Shown: positions 1 through 9,073, counted from the first letter of the stretch. The stretch: DNA of 64,000 bases from CAWJTV01 sp963845695 (GCA_963845695.1 CAWJTQ010000015.1:169318-233317); one strand, 5' to 3'. A program made the numbers and translations. Notes: generated by a model from the sequence alone, not told the origin.

Positions 1-223
1 GTGGGCGGGGCGCTCGGCCTTCTCCTGGCCTGGTCGATCTCGTTCCCGGGCGACGGGTGGGTCCGCTCGAATGGTCCACCGCGACATGGACATCGACGTC
101 ACGGGCTCGATCTTCGCCTTCCCGGATTGGATCGGCATGACGGTCGTCCTCTCCACTGTCTGCGTGACGATCGTCGCGGCGCATTACCTCGAGCCGCGAG
201 CGTGCTCTAAAGGTGCGTCGGTA
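1..223 (+). pseudogene. Decayed FtsX/MacB-type ABC permease C-terminus (copy 1)
   Basis: The first 60 bases in frame 1 encode a hydrophobic GALGLLLAW stretch. At about position 70 the homology moves to frame 2, which reads MVHRDMDIDVTGSIFAFPDW and a transmembrane segment (VVLSTVCVTIVAA). About 112 bases from 71 closely match 1964-2075, roughly 90% by eye. Copy 2 keeps the PARRAA..DPVTALRHD ending typical of FtsX/MacB permeases. Here that ending has been deleted, and the homology resumes at about 189-223 with the sequence that follows copy 2. The frameshift and internal deletion make it non-functional. The gene begins outside the window. Confidence 0.55.
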
Positions 224-360
224 TGCCACCAGATTGGTCGCAGGGATGACTACACAAACACGATCTGACGTTCCGTCCGATCAAAGGGCATTACGGGATG
301 ACAGGATGCGTTTGGACAGAATCACTCGCTCGACGGGCGCGGTCATGCTATATCGGAGGC

Positions 361-1482
361 ATGGCAAGGAAACGCAAGTCCCCCAGGAAGTCGCCGGCCA
401 AGCCCCTCGCGAGCCGTTCCGACGCTACGGAACAGAACGCCGACGAGCGCCGCCTGGATGCACTCCACCAGCAGGTCCGCGAGATCCTCGCCGCGGCCAA
501 GGAGCAGGCTTGGCAGGCCGTCAACACATTCATGGTCGACGCCTACTGGGATGTCGGCCGCGCCATCGTCGAGGATGAGCAGGCCGGGAAGCCGAGGGCG
601 AGCTACGGAAAGCGGGTCTTGGAGGGGCTCGCGCAGCGTCTCCAGGCGGAGTTCGGCAAGGGTTACGACCCGTCCAACCTCCGCAACATGCGTGCGTTCT
701 TCAGGATCTACCCGATTCGTGACGCACTGCGTCGCGAATTATCCTGGACCCATTACCGGCTCCTGCTCCGCGTCGAGAATCCCACCGCTAGGGCGTTCTA
801 TGAGGCCGAGGCGGTCAACGCCCGGTGGGGCACCCGCGAGCTCGAGGCACAGATCAACTCCTTGCTCTTCGAGCGACTGGCCCTGAGCCGCGACAAGGCC
901 GGGGTCCTCGCGCTCGCCCACAAAGGGCACGAGATCACCCGGCCATCCGACCTCGTGAAGGACCCGATGGTCCTCGAGTTCACCGGGCTTCGTCAAGATG
1001 AGCGGTTCCGCGAATCTGATCTGGAACAAGCCTTGATCGCCAAGCTCCAGCTCTTCCTGCTGGAGCTGGGGAAGGGATTCGCCTTCATGGGCCGCCAGCA
1101 GCGGATCACGCTCGACGGCGAGCATTTCTTCATCGACCTGGTGTTTTACAATCGGCTCACCCGGTCCTTCGTTCTGGTAGACCTCAAGGTTGGAAAGCTG
1201 ACTCAGCAGGACCTCGGCCAGATGCAGATGTACGTCAACTACTATCAACGCGAGTTGACCGCACCGGACGAGAATCCGCCGATCGGGATCGTGCTCTGCA
1301 CGAACAAGAGCGAGGCGGTGGTGCGTTACGCGCTGCCGGAGGGGAATACGCAGATCTTCGCGTCGCGGTACAAACTTCACCTGCCGACGGAGGAGGAACT
1401 GGCGGCCGAGCTCCAGCGCGAGCGTCGGCAGATCGAGTTGGTCGAGCGGCTGAGCCGGGATGCCACGAACGACGGTGAATGA
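361..1482 (+). CDS. YhcG/DUF1016 family PDDEXK nuclease
   Basis: 373 aa. The start at 361 is chosen because GGAGG lies just upstream; an in-frame ATG at 298 has no such site. Residues about 25-180 are the DUF1016 N-terminal helical domain (YWDVGRAIVEDEQ, LSWTHYRLLLRV). Residues about 210-350 are the PD-(D/E)XK fold, with FIDLVFYNR giving the Asp and LVDLKVGKL the D-x-K pair, then the QMQMYVNYY helix usual in this family. The family is nuclease-like, often sits in mobile or restriction islands, and its biological role is poorly defined. The gene stands alone, between two copies of a decayed permease end, which suggests it arrived by recombination. The family call is firm; a defence role is inference. 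Confidence 0.9.
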   Translation: MARKRKSPRKSPAKPLASRSDATEQNADERRLDALHQQVREILAAAKEQAWQAVNTFMVDAYWDVGRAIVEDEQAGKPRASYGKRVLEGLAQRLQAEFGKGYDPSNLRNMRAFFRIYPIRDALRRELSWTHYRLLLRVENPTARAFYEAEAVNARWGTRELEAQINSLLFERLALSRDKAGVLALAHKGHEITRPSDLVKDPMVLEFTGLRQDERFRESDLEQALIAKLQLFLLELGKGFAFMGRQQRITLDGEHFFIDLVFYNRLTRSFVLVDLKVGKLTQQDLGQMQMYVNYYQRELTAPDENPPIGIVLCTNKSEAVVRYALPEGNTQIFASRYKLHLPTEEELAAELQRERRQIELVERLSRDATNDGE

Positions 1483-1963
1483 TGGAACCAGATCTGTCAG
1501 GTCATCGGACCGACAGCCAGCTCACGGGCCTCCGGCCCCGTCGATTACGATGAAGAAACTAAAGACTGATAATGGGGCTTAGTTCGGTGGCGTCAGAATT
1601 CGGCGCATGTGCCGCCTGTAACCGGCCCTTCTAACTCCGGTGGACCGACGTCCCAATATGAGGGTTCATGTTCGATCGCGTTGAGCCGTGGCGGCAGTAT
1701 CGCCTGTCCCGAGCTGGCTTTGGTCGATCCGACCGAAGGGCCCAAGATCGCGGGCTTCGACTCAGGCGATCCAGAAGAACCGACGCGGCTGCCCGGCGGG
1801 ATCGGCCTGGGTGGACCCTCTGGCGAAGCGCCGCGTAACGGGACCATGCCAGTGAGGAACGTCAACGGATGCCGCTACGATCGGCCGGTCTTGCCCGTTA
1901 GAGCACACCCCAGATCACCCAGTCGTCACGCTGATTTAGGAATGTCCCCGTTCGGCCCCCTCG
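1483..1963. other. Intergenic region without recognised gene
   Basis: About 480 bases between the DUF1016 gene and the second permease remnant. Reading frames are open in places but none resembles a known protein, and no clear hairpin or promoter stands out. Confidence 0.4.
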
Positions 1964-2134
1964 ATGGTCCACCGAGACATGAACATCGACCTCACGGGCT
2001 CGATCTTCGCCTTCCCGAATTGGATTGGCGTGACGGTTGTCCTCTCCACCGTCGGCGTGACGATCGTCGCGGCGCTCTACCCGGCCCGGCGCGCCGCGAA
2101 GGTCGACCCGGTCACGGCACTCCGGCACGATTGA
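1964..2134 (+). pseudogene. FtsX/MacB-type ABC permease C-terminal remnant (copy 2)
   Basis: This encodes the last 56 residues of an FtsX/MacB permease: MVHRDMNIDLTGSIFAFPNW, a transmembrane segment (VTVVLSTVGVTIVAALYPAR) and the family-typical tail RRAAKVDPVTALRHD before TGA. No upstream permease sequence is joined to it in frame, so it is an orphan tail. The bases after it (about 2202-2235) also recur at 189-223, so the two remnants share flanking sequence as well as the coding end. Confidence 0.6.
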
Positions 2135-2470
2135 TTCGGATCGGTACGACCCTGCACGGTATCCTTTCACGAGTTGAGGGTGACACGCGTAAAGAATGAC
2201 GTCGAGCCGCGAGCGTGCTCTGAGGGTGCGTCGGTCGATCCGACCGAAGCAGGTTAATACCCGGCAACGACATCACTCCCGACGAGCGCGGGGTGATGGT
2301 GCGCAACGCGGCTCAATTCGGGCCCGGCGTTGGTCCGGGTTCTAGTGTCCTCGGACACTAGGTAAGGATTCTAGGCGAAGCAGACACTCAGACCGGCCGG
2401 ACCACTACTGCTGCCAAGCGGGACGTGGCAGGCGGTCAAATCTAGCTGCGCCCCGTTCCGGGTCCTCTCA
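2135..2470. other. Intergenic region with a short dispersed-repeat fragment
   Basis: No gene recognised. At 2442-2465 there is a fragment resembling the reverse complement of the repeat expanded at 53.9-54.5 kb (CTAGCTGCG..CCCGTTCCGG). Confidence 0.4.
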
Positions 2471-3475
2471 CTATCGGCAGACCGGATGTCCGCCGTCTGC
2501 GGCGGCTAGCCGATCCACCGCCGCCTGATGTTCGGCAATGCGATGGAGCGTGAGTTGTGCGTCCGTGAATTCGGCGACCATCGTCCCCCCGCACGCGACG
2601 TTACGGCTATTGCCCGCCTTCGTGTAGTCGGGAGTCGCCTTTGAGCACCCGGGAACCTGAGGGGTAAGGACACCGGGCCGAAGCGGCTCAAGCGAGTCGC
2701 AGCATTGCTTCGTGATCTGCGTACAGACGACCGTCGCTTTATTCGACGTGAGTGCCTTGATGACCTCGGGGCGGGGATGCTTGTCCCTGTTGCTCGTGGC
2801 CACTGATACGATGGCAACCCGAGGTCGGACCCCCTCCGTGTAGAGCCATTCCAAGTCTTCCGGATGGGTCCAGACGATGCCGGCGTGATGGGCGACCGCC
2901 AGGATGTCGCAATCCACCGGTCGCCCGAGGGCCTTTCTGATCCGTCGCCATTGCCGAATCGTGGAGTCGCCCGCGAAAACGATTCGCCTGTCCTCGATCG
3001 CCAGGAGCAGCACTCCGCTGGTGGCGTTGGGGTTGCCTTCTTCGATCGCTTCGAGGTTCTCGTCGAATCGCGGCGAGAAGAGTTTCAGAGACAGTCGTCG
3101 GGCCGCCTCCTCGAAAATCATCTTGGGCCGCTCCGCGACTTCTAGTCGTATGAGCTGGCCGTGCGTGAGCGTTCCGTCTTGGAGTTGCTGGCGGACCTTC
3201 TGCCAATACTTGGTCGAAAAGGTCTTTCCGTCTTCCAGGAAGCAGATTCTCTCGATTCGCCCTTCGTAGGCCGTCATGACAGCCAAGGCACCGCCCACAT
3301 GGTCATCATGATTGTGGGAGAGTATGAGCCGGACAATCTCCTCGATCCGGAACCTCGCCAACAGTTGCAACAGGACTCCTGAGTTTGCCCCGCAATCGAT
3401 GACAATTGCGCGTGACTGGCCCAAAAGGATCAGGTTGCTCGTCCCTCTCCCGATATCGATGAAATACACTTCCAT
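2471..3475 (-). CDS. ComEC/Rec2-type metallo-beta-lactamase fold hydrolase
   Basis: 334 aa and no signal peptide. The N-terminus MEVYFIDIGRGTSNLI is typical of the soluble ComEC-like branch. Metal ligands are visible: SHNHDDH at residues 53-59, FAGD at 167-170, and AVAHHAGI around 196. The C-terminal 100 residues are rich in Cys (TQITKQCCDSL) and are not recognised. It is the third gene of a minus-strand cassette, 98 bases after the unknown middle gene and co-directional with it. ComEC-type MBL proteins are often phosphodiesterases or nucleases. Here that would make it the effector enzyme of the cassette, which is inference. Confidence 0.8.
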   Translation of the reverse strand: MEVYFIDIGRGTSNLILLGQSRAIVIDCGANSGVLLQLLARFRIEEIVRLILSHNHDDHVGGALAVMTAYEGRIERICFLEDGKTFSTKYWQKVRQQLQDGTLTHGQLIRLEVAERPKMIFEEAARRLSLKLFSPRFDENLEAIEEGNPNATSGVLLLAIEDRRIVFAGDSTIRQWRRIRKALGRPVDCDILAVAHHAGIVWTHPEDLEWLYTEGVRPRVAIVSVATSNRDKHPRPEVIKALTSNKATVVCTQITKQCCDSLEPLRPGVLTPQVPGCSKATPDYTKAGNSRNVACGGTMVAEFTDAQLTLHRIAEHQAAVDRLAAADGGHPVCR

Positions 3476-3573
3476 GCAGCCGTCCCCAGCCGGGAGATCC
3501 GAGTTGCGCTGTCAGCCTTGAAGGGAGCAGGTCGGCCCGTTACATCGCAGACGGGGAACCGCTGGCCGGGACT

Positions 3574-4293
3574 TCACTCCCACTCGGCGTCCGGGAGAGA
3601 ACTGGCGGCAGGGATATGACGCAGGAGGTTGCCGATCTCGTCGGGAGACACACGAGGGGGGGATTTGATCCTTTGAATGTGCGTCGCCTTGAGCAAATGG
3701 AAATCCGTCGGGTCCCTGGCGACGACGGCTTCAAAAGGCTGGCCCGGCTTATAAGTCGCGAACTCCCCAGGCATCTGGTCGAGGCGGACTTTCTCCTTGA
3801 GGCCATCCTCCCACTCGATCAGGTCGGGGTTGGGGCGGGCACCGACCACTTTGCCGATCTGACGGATTGTGAGGGGGGTCGTTGCTCGATACGTAGACAC
3901 GTCGATGTGGTCTTCCAGGAGCTGCCAGGTCGCCTTCTCTAGTCCCGTCATCTCAAACGGGCGCTTGGCGAAAAGGGCCTGGAATTCGCGATGTACTTGA
4001 TCTCGCCAGTCCAGGAACGCATCGTTCAAGCAACGCCCTCGGCCGATAAAATTGGAGAAAAGTTCCGGAACGATGAACTCTCCGTCGCCGTCGGAGCGAC
4101 CGGGGTAGAAGGTCCCGAAGAGCTGTGAGCGGAGTGGATAGGCCGTATCGCCGATTTCGAGCGGAGAGGGGATGAGCCGCCTCGTGACGTCGAAGCAGTC
4201 CACCTTTGCGCTATCCACCTCCTTCGTGGCAGCCAAGACGGACGCCACACTGTGCAGGGCCGGAGGACGATCTAGGGGAGGAGAGTACAGCAT
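3574..4293 (-). CDS. Unknown protein, middle gene of the TIGR04255/MBL cassette
   Basis: 239 aa. The start at 4293 (MLYSPPLDRP) is preferred over an in-frame ATG 78 bases upstream because it begins two bases after the TGA of the upstream gene, a coupled arrangement. No membrane segment or signal peptide is seen. The C-terminal half (FEAVVARDPTDFHLLKATHI, then a helical tail) reads as alpha/beta and soluble. I recognise no family. Its tight link to a TIGR04255-like gene and to an MBL gene suggests it works with them. Confidence 0.75.
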   Translation of the reverse strand: MLYSPPLDRPPALHSVASVLAATKEVDSAKVDCFDVTRRLIPSPLEIGDTAYPLRSQLFGTFYPGRSDGDGEFIVPELFSNFIGRGRCLNDAFLDWRDQVHREFQALFAKRPFEMTGLEKATWQLLEDHIDVSTYRATTPLTIRQIGKVVGARPNPDLIEWEDGLKEKVRLDQMPGEFATYKPGQPFEAVVARDPTDFHLLKATHIQRIKSPPRVSPDEIGNLLRHIPAASSLPDAEWE

Positions 4294-4295
4294 GA

Positions 4296-5078
4296 TCACC
4301 CTTCTTCGGACGGCTCGAAGAGAGCCCAGGTTCGCTCTGTGACACTCGCCTTGAAGTAATCCGTGAGGCAATCGTGAGCTTGGGCGAGCCGCATCTTAAC
4401 CACTTCGTGATCGAAGGTCGCGACCCCGGAGCAGACCATGTGCCAGTCGATCCGGAATCGGTACGCTTCGGCGTCCGGATTTGGAGGCTCGCTCTGGAAT
4501 CTCACCTCCACAAGATTATCTCCCTCAATCGGTGGATGCAAGAACAGCCGTGTTGAGAAGTACCAGGTAGGTCCATATTCGTCCGGAATCTCGACCCGCA
4601 ACCGGAAATACTCCTGCAGATCGAGTTTGCCTCCGGGGGGTATAGGGATCTCGATCTGATCCACGTAATGTAGCTCCGCGGATCGGAGGCCCGAAGGTCG
4701 GAAGAACTCCACGTACTCGGAGAGTTTGCTAAGCGCCTCTTCCAGCAGCGACTCGAACCCAAGGTAGCCGTCACTTCCTCGAGTTCTGTTGAGCACCATG
4801 CGGTCTTCTGCCATTTGCAGCCAATGCGTCCCTTCTGGGTTGTGAGCCTTCACCTGCTGGAGTTGTTCCTCTCGGCCGACAATTTTCGGACGACGAGTCG
4901 GGAATATGTCTTGGATCTCATACTGAGTCGCGAAGATGGCCTCTCGACGCGGAAGCGAGGACTCGAACCGGGACAAAAACTCGCGGGCTGCCTGGGGGTT
5001 CCAAAGCCGTTTTTCTGGAGTTTGCTCGAACGTAAATCCAATCCATGTTTGAGTTACGGGCGCATTGTTGAGTCTCAT
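4296..5078 (-). CDS. TIGR04255-like family protein
   Basis: 260 aa. AGGAGG at 5088-5093 lies nine bases before the ATG and fixes the start. The N-terminus MRLNNAPVTQTWIGFTFEQ, the central FRPSGLRSAELHYVDQIEIP and the later beta-rich part fit the TIGR04255 family, whose members are about 250 aa, sporadically distributed and of unknown function. It is the first gene of a three-gene minus-strand cassette. The next gene starts two bases after its stop, so the two are probably translated together. The family assignment comes from sequence feel and length, not a search. Confidence 0.65.
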   Translation of the reverse strand: MRLNNAPVTQTWIGFTFEQTPEKRLWNPQAAREFLSRFESSLPRREAIFATQYEIQDIFPTRRPKIVGREEQLQQVKAHNPEGTHWLQMAEDRMVLNRTRGSDGYLGFESLLEEALSKLSEYVEFFRPSGLRSAELHYVDQIEIPIPPGGKLDLQEYFRLRVEIPDEYGPTWYFSTRLFLHPPIEGDNLVEVRFQSEPPNPDAEAYRFRIDWHMVCSGVATFDHEVVKMRLAQAHDCLTDYFKASVTERTWALFEPSEEG

Positions 5079-5906
5079 CAGGTACCGCCTCCTCTGAGGA
5101 TCACCAGGCGGCTTTGTAACCGAAGGGCATTCCCTTCACAATAGGACGGCCTCCCACTGAAAGAGACGCGAGCAGTAGAATTGAGATTCATTGCTTGTCG
5201 AGAAGTCGCCCGACTCGATCCGCTCGTTGTCGTGGACATGGCTGCATCACCGGGGTGACCGCCTCACATCTTCTTGTGTAGTCTACCTTGCTTTTTCAAG
5301 CTGTTCATCTTACTTAGACCAGAGAGTCGGTATTTTGGGGTCTTCTTGTCTTGCGCAATCCCTACGATCGTTGCTTGGGCCAGCCGGGCCCCTTCCGCCA
5401 TCGTCTTCAACCTGACCGCGAGCGCTGTTGCCATGGCGTTGACGCCGACGGTCGGGTCCTTACCGGCGGGAGATGGAGACGGGGACGTTGCTAGTTTTAG
5501 CCTCTCGCCACGTCTCGCCTGACAGCGGCAGCAGTCAGGCCGGGGCCGAGCGTCTGCTTCGCTCGGAGCCCTTACCCAGGACGGACCTGACCGAGAGCAG
5601 CCGTGTTTCGCACAATCACTTCGTGCTCGTCGTGAGTAACGTCGTCGGGGACATTATCCTGCATCGGTCCTACGACACGAACGGCACTAGCTTAGGTGCA
5701 AGTCGTTTCTAACAAATCATTTAGGCCTTCAGAGTGCGGGTTGCTCGCGGACGAAACATAAATGTGTTCGCATTAATATTAGTGGGCTTGTCGGGAAACA
5801 ACGGGCTTCAGATGAGACCCCGAGACTCAAGCCCGAGGAGCAGGTAAGACCAGTGTTCGCAAATCCAAGTTCTATAGTGATTTACGCCTAAGCTGGTGAT
5901 GAGGTA

Positions 5907-5943
5907 GGCGGCCAGCCCCTTGATATCAAGGGAATCCAACCGC
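5907..5943 (-). ncRNA. Candidate group II intron domain VI hairpin
   Basis: It lies directly 3' of the domain V hairpin on the minus strand. GGCGG pairs with CCGCC around an inner CCCTTGATATCAAGGG stem. The intron 3' end would follow in CCTACCTCATCACC. The branch-point adenosine cannot be fixed by eye. Confidence 0.45.
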
Positions 5944-5950
5944 CCCTCCC

Positions 5951-5984
5951 GAACCGGACAGGCACGTTTTCGTGCATCCGGCTC
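5951..5984 (-). ncRNA. Group II intron domain V (orphan)
   Basis: Read on the minus strand this is exactly 34 nt, starting GAGCCGGAUG and ending GUCCGGUUC. It folds into nine pairs (last one U-G), a two-base CU bulge, five pairs and an AAAA tetraloop. The AGC catalytic triad is at nucleotides 2-4, as in domain V of group II introns. The 5' context GGAGAGCCG and the 3' context GGUUCGGGAGGGG also match the usual joins. No intron-encoded reverse transcriptase is seen upstream within the gene-free region, so this is a 3' remnant or an ORF-less intron. Confidence 0.7.
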
Positions 5985-6219
5985 TCCAGACACAGGATCT
6001 GCTTCCGCAGTGCTTCCAGCCTGAGCAGGGCGGAATGACTCATCCGAGTCACCCCGTTCGTGGTGAAGCCCTGGGTCCTGTCCCCCTTGGGCCGAGGCCT
6101 ACTATGGGGACTCTGTCGCCTTGGGCCTTGCGGCTTTTAGGCGATCCCGTGGTTGTCGGTCTGGTCCGATCCACGTTTAGGCGACTGGCGGGTGGAGACT
6201 CACCCGAATCCTCCCCCCC

Positions 6220-6301
6220 TACTAGCCCGACGCGCTAACGAGGTGTTTCCCATGGTTCTGCAAGGACTTACGGCGACCCTCGCTGGCGCGTCGGGCTGGT
6301 A
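6220..6301. repeat. Imperfect inverted repeat
   Basis: Two 23-base arms (6220-6242 and 6279-6301) match at 20 positions in inverted orientation, with core TAGCCCGACGCGC against GCGCGTCGGGCT. The 36-base loop has no gene. It looks like a small dispersed palindromic element. Confidence 0.6.
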
Positions 6302-6843
6302 GGGCCACGGTCGGATCTCGGGGAAGAGAATTCCTACCGGTCGCCTTAGGGCCTCCGTTCATCCCTTGCCCCTGCTCATTGCAGGGTGTGTCCTGGCGGA
6401 AGATCACGGAGGCGAATGGCAGATCCCCGTGAGACAGGAATCCGTGTTTCAGCGTCATTTCCGGCGGTGATCGAACCCACCCACTGGGACTGGAGTTCAA
6501 AGAATCCCGCCTTACCCCTGCGTGGCCTAACTCGCGAACGTCTCTCGGCCCTCGACGCTGGGCCTCACGTCGCTTCATTCCGCATGCTGTGGTCCCCTCA
6601 ATCCGTTCGGACGAAGGTCAGCGGATCGTTTGACCCGCCTTCTTCCAGCGGGGTCGGGACTCTCCCGACAAGACCAGACAAACCTTGGCCACGGCGCAAC
6701 CATTCGTCCGACGACACCGAAGCACCCTCCGGGTTTGCCCCCTGGACGTCTGGCGATCGGATTCTCTCGGAGGCTGCCGCGTCTCTTCGCTGCGGCACGA
6801 CGGTCACCCTCGGCCCGTGAACCCATACCCGGCACGTCCCGGC

Positions 6844-8853
6844 TCAGGGTAGCCGGATCAGGCTGTTGTGGAAAAAGCCGGCGGATTCGGGGTTGCCGGG
6901 GTCATGGCGGAAGGTCTCGCCATCGATGAGGAACTTGTACTCGTGCGACCCGGGGTCGAGCGCGATGGTCGTCGAGTAGGTCCCCTGGGTGTCCGGACCG
7001 GTCATGGCCAGCGGCCGTTCCTTCCAGTCGGTGAACGTGCCGACGAGAGCGACCGACTTCGCCGGCGCTCCGGGGCGGTGGTGGAAGGTGACCTCGTACT
7101 GGCCGTTCGCGAGTCGCTTCGAGGTGGGCCTGCCCAGGGTGAGGTCCTGGTCGGCGAGGGCGAAGCAGAGGTATCCGATGTGCATCTCATCCCAGGTCTG
7201 CTCGCCGAAGGTGATGGCGCGCCTCGGATCCGGGTTGTTCGGATTCTCGGCCGAGTTGTCGAAGTGGGCCTCAGTATGGAGGATTGTCCCCTCGGGCATC
7301 GGCTTGGCCCGGTCGAGGGTGTAGAGGTTCTGCCAGTCGAACTCGTACCGGGGAACGTCGAGGAGGACTTCCCGGCGGCCGTCGGGGTACTCGGCGACGA
7401 ACCGCATCGACTTGCCCCGCAGGTGCATGTGCGGCATCAGCGCCAGGAGCAGCGAGGGCTGCGAGAACCGGAATTCGGCTCGCGAGACGTAGTCGCTTTT
7501 TCCGGGCGGGATCTGGATGCGGAAGTTGAGCGCCATACCCGACATCAGTTCCTTGTGGACCGCCGCCGGGTCGGCGAAAACGAGGCCGATCCGGCTGCGG
7601 TTGACCTGCTTCGTCCCCCGGGGGGTGTAATGCATCTGGAGGACGAGCCTCGATCCGGCCGGGATGCGCTTGGCCACGCCGTCGGGCAGGAGGCGGGCCG
7701 GCAGTCCGGGAGCGTAGGCGGCGAGGAAGTCGCCGCCGGTCTCGTCGATCTTCTCGACGCCCGGCGGCAGGACGAAGACAACCGCGTGGTGAACGACCGA
7801 TTTGTTCCCCGGCCGGACCTGCGAGGCGCGGACCCAGACGTCGTGCGTGATCTTCGGGTCGATCTCGACGAGCTCGTAAGGCATCGATCCCTCGGCGGGG
7901 ATCTCGATCGCGCGGGGCATTTCCAGGACCACGTCGGGCCGCGGGATCTGCCATCCTTCGACGAATTGGGGCGGCGGGGGTAGGTCGGCCGGGTCTCCCT
8001 CGGCGGCGCCGGCGGCGGCCCAGTCGCGAATCGCCTCCTTCTCGGCGGCGGAAAGCCGGGCGTCGTTGGCGAACTTGCCGTGCTCGGGCGAGGCGTGCCA
8101 GGGGGGCATTCGACCCTCATCGACGACCTCGGCGATCATGCTCGACCAGCCGGCCGCCTGGTGGTAGTCGGTCAGGGAGAACGGGGCGATCTCGCCGGGT
8201 CGGTGACAGGTAACGCAGTGCGACTGGAGGATCCGAGCGACGTCTTTCGCGTACGTCACGGCGCCAGCCCGGGCCGACTTCGTAACCCGGCCGATCAGGC
8301 AGCCGACCGCGTCCGTCCGCGGCGTCGCGACCGGCCGCCCGCCGAGGACGGCATCGAGGGCGTTGACCAGGTCGTGCCGGGTGGAGGAGGATCGATGGAT
8401 GCCGATGGCGTACTGGTCGTCGATCCGGCCTCGGTAGACGATGGCCCGCGACGCATCCAGGACGAAGACCTCGGGCGTCCGCTCGGCCCCGAGGCGGTCG
8501 GCCAAACCGTTGCCGACGTCCTTCAGGATCGGGAATGGCAGGCCATGCTTCTCGGCGAACCGGCCGATCGCGACCGGCCCATCCTGCTGGTTGGCGTCGA
8601 TGCCGAAGAAGGTGACACCTCGCTTCCCGAGATCGCGGGCGAGCTCGGCGAGCCTCGGGGCATATGTCTCGGCGAGGGGACACTCGATCCCGAGGAAGGC
8701 CAGGACGACGACCTTTCGGTCGCGGGCCTCATCGAGCGTGTGCCAGGCTCCCCGGTGGTCCTGGAGTCGGAAATCGACCGTCGGCTTCGCCGGTTCGCTC
8801 GCCCCGACCAGGCTGACCAGCGTCATGACCCCGACCCAACCCATAGCGCCCAT
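6844..8853 (-). CDS. Redoxin / cytochrome / Cu(II) monooxygenase-like / CBM48 fusion protein
   Basis: 669 aa. The start at 8853 is chosen for its upstream GGGAGGG and because it begins a hydrophobic signal-like segment (MGAMGWVGVMTLVSLVGA). Domains in order: an AhpC/TSA-type redoxin at about 25-170, with a single Cys in GIECPLAETY (C58); a mono-haem cytochrome-like module with CVTCH (213-217) and a possible Met ligand in MPPWH (about 249); a region like the copper type II ascorbate-dependent monooxygenase core, with HHAVVF (355-356), LQMHYTP (408) and MPHMHL (475-477) as candidate copper ligands; and a C-terminal CBM48/AMPK-type glycogen-binding module (about 583-669, VALVGTFTDWKERPL). It is probably exported. 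The substrate is unknown and the gene stands alone. Confidence 0.85.
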   Translation of the reverse strand: MGAMGWVGVMTLVSLVGASEPAKPTVDFRLQDHRGAWHTLDEARDRKVVVLAFLGIECPLAETYAPRLAELARDLGKRGVTFFGIDANQQDGPVAIGRFAEKHGLPFPILKDVGNGLADRLGAERTPEVFVLDASRAIVYRGRIDDQYAIGIHRSSSTRHDLVNALDAVLGGRPVATPRTDAVGCLIGRVTKSARAGAVTYAKDVARILQSHCVTCHRPGEIAPFSLTDYHQAAGWSSMIAEVVDEGRMPPWHASPEHGKFANDARLSAAEKEAIRDWAAAGAAEGDPADLPPPPQFVEGWQIPRPDVVLEMPRAIEIPAEGSMPYELVEIDPKITHDVWVRASQVRPGNKSVVHHAVVFVLPPGVEKIDETGGDFLAAYAPGLPARLLPDGVAKRIPAGSRLVLQMHYTPRGTKQVNRSRIGLVFADPAAVHKELMSGMALNFRIQIPPGKSDYVSRAEFRFSQPSLLLALMPHMHLRGKSMRFVAEYPDGRREVLLDVPRYEFDWQNLYTLDRAKPMPEGTILHTEAHFDNSAENPNNPDPRRAITFGEQTWDEMHIGYLCFALADQDLTLGRPTSKRLANGQYEVTFHHRPGAPAKSVALVGTFTDWKERPLAMTGPDTQGTYSTTIALDPGSHEYKFLIDGETFRHDPGNPESAGFFHNSLIRLP

Positions 8854-9073
8854 CGTCCGGCCCTCCCTATTCGAAACCCGCTTCCCGAACCGCGGATCGA
8901 TCATACCACAGGTGTCCGAGAGGTTCCACGGATCAGGTCCGGATCAGGCCCTGCCGACGCCGGTCGGGGGCGGGTCCTTGGCTCTCTCGTCTGCCAACTG
9001 CCGAAGGACGGCCAGGTCAAGCCAGCCAGGGCTCACGAGCGGCAGAACGGCGGGCGATCGTCTCATCCGTGTT
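8854..9073. other. Upstream region of the redoxin fusion gene
   Basis: About 220 bases with no recognised gene. On the minus strand the only clear signal is the GGGAGGG ribosome binding site just before 8853. Confidence 0.35.

Larger units (their letters stand above)
5094..6843. other. Long gene-free region
   Basis: About 1.75 kb upstream of the TIGR04255-like gene without a convincing protein. It holds a group II intron domain V on the minus strand (5951-5984), an imperfect inverted repeat (6220-6301), and near 5474-5500 a stretch like the GGGACG..CTAGTTTT repeat. Short open frames occur on both strands but none resembles a reverse transcriptase or any other family. Confidence 0.5.

Noticed and set aside
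1609..2199. 196-aa plus-strand ORF between the nuclease and MBL genes
   Set aside because: It is in a different frame from the recognisable permease tail, has no family resemblance and no ribosome binding site.
5972..6238. Small plus-strand ORF in the gene-free region
   Set aside because: It lies over the complement of the intron domain V and an inverted repeat, and its translation is low in information.
6222..6578. Minus-strand ORF as the reverse transcriptase of the group II intron
   Set aside because: The 118-residue translation has no reverse transcriptase motif such as YADD and no maturase signature.
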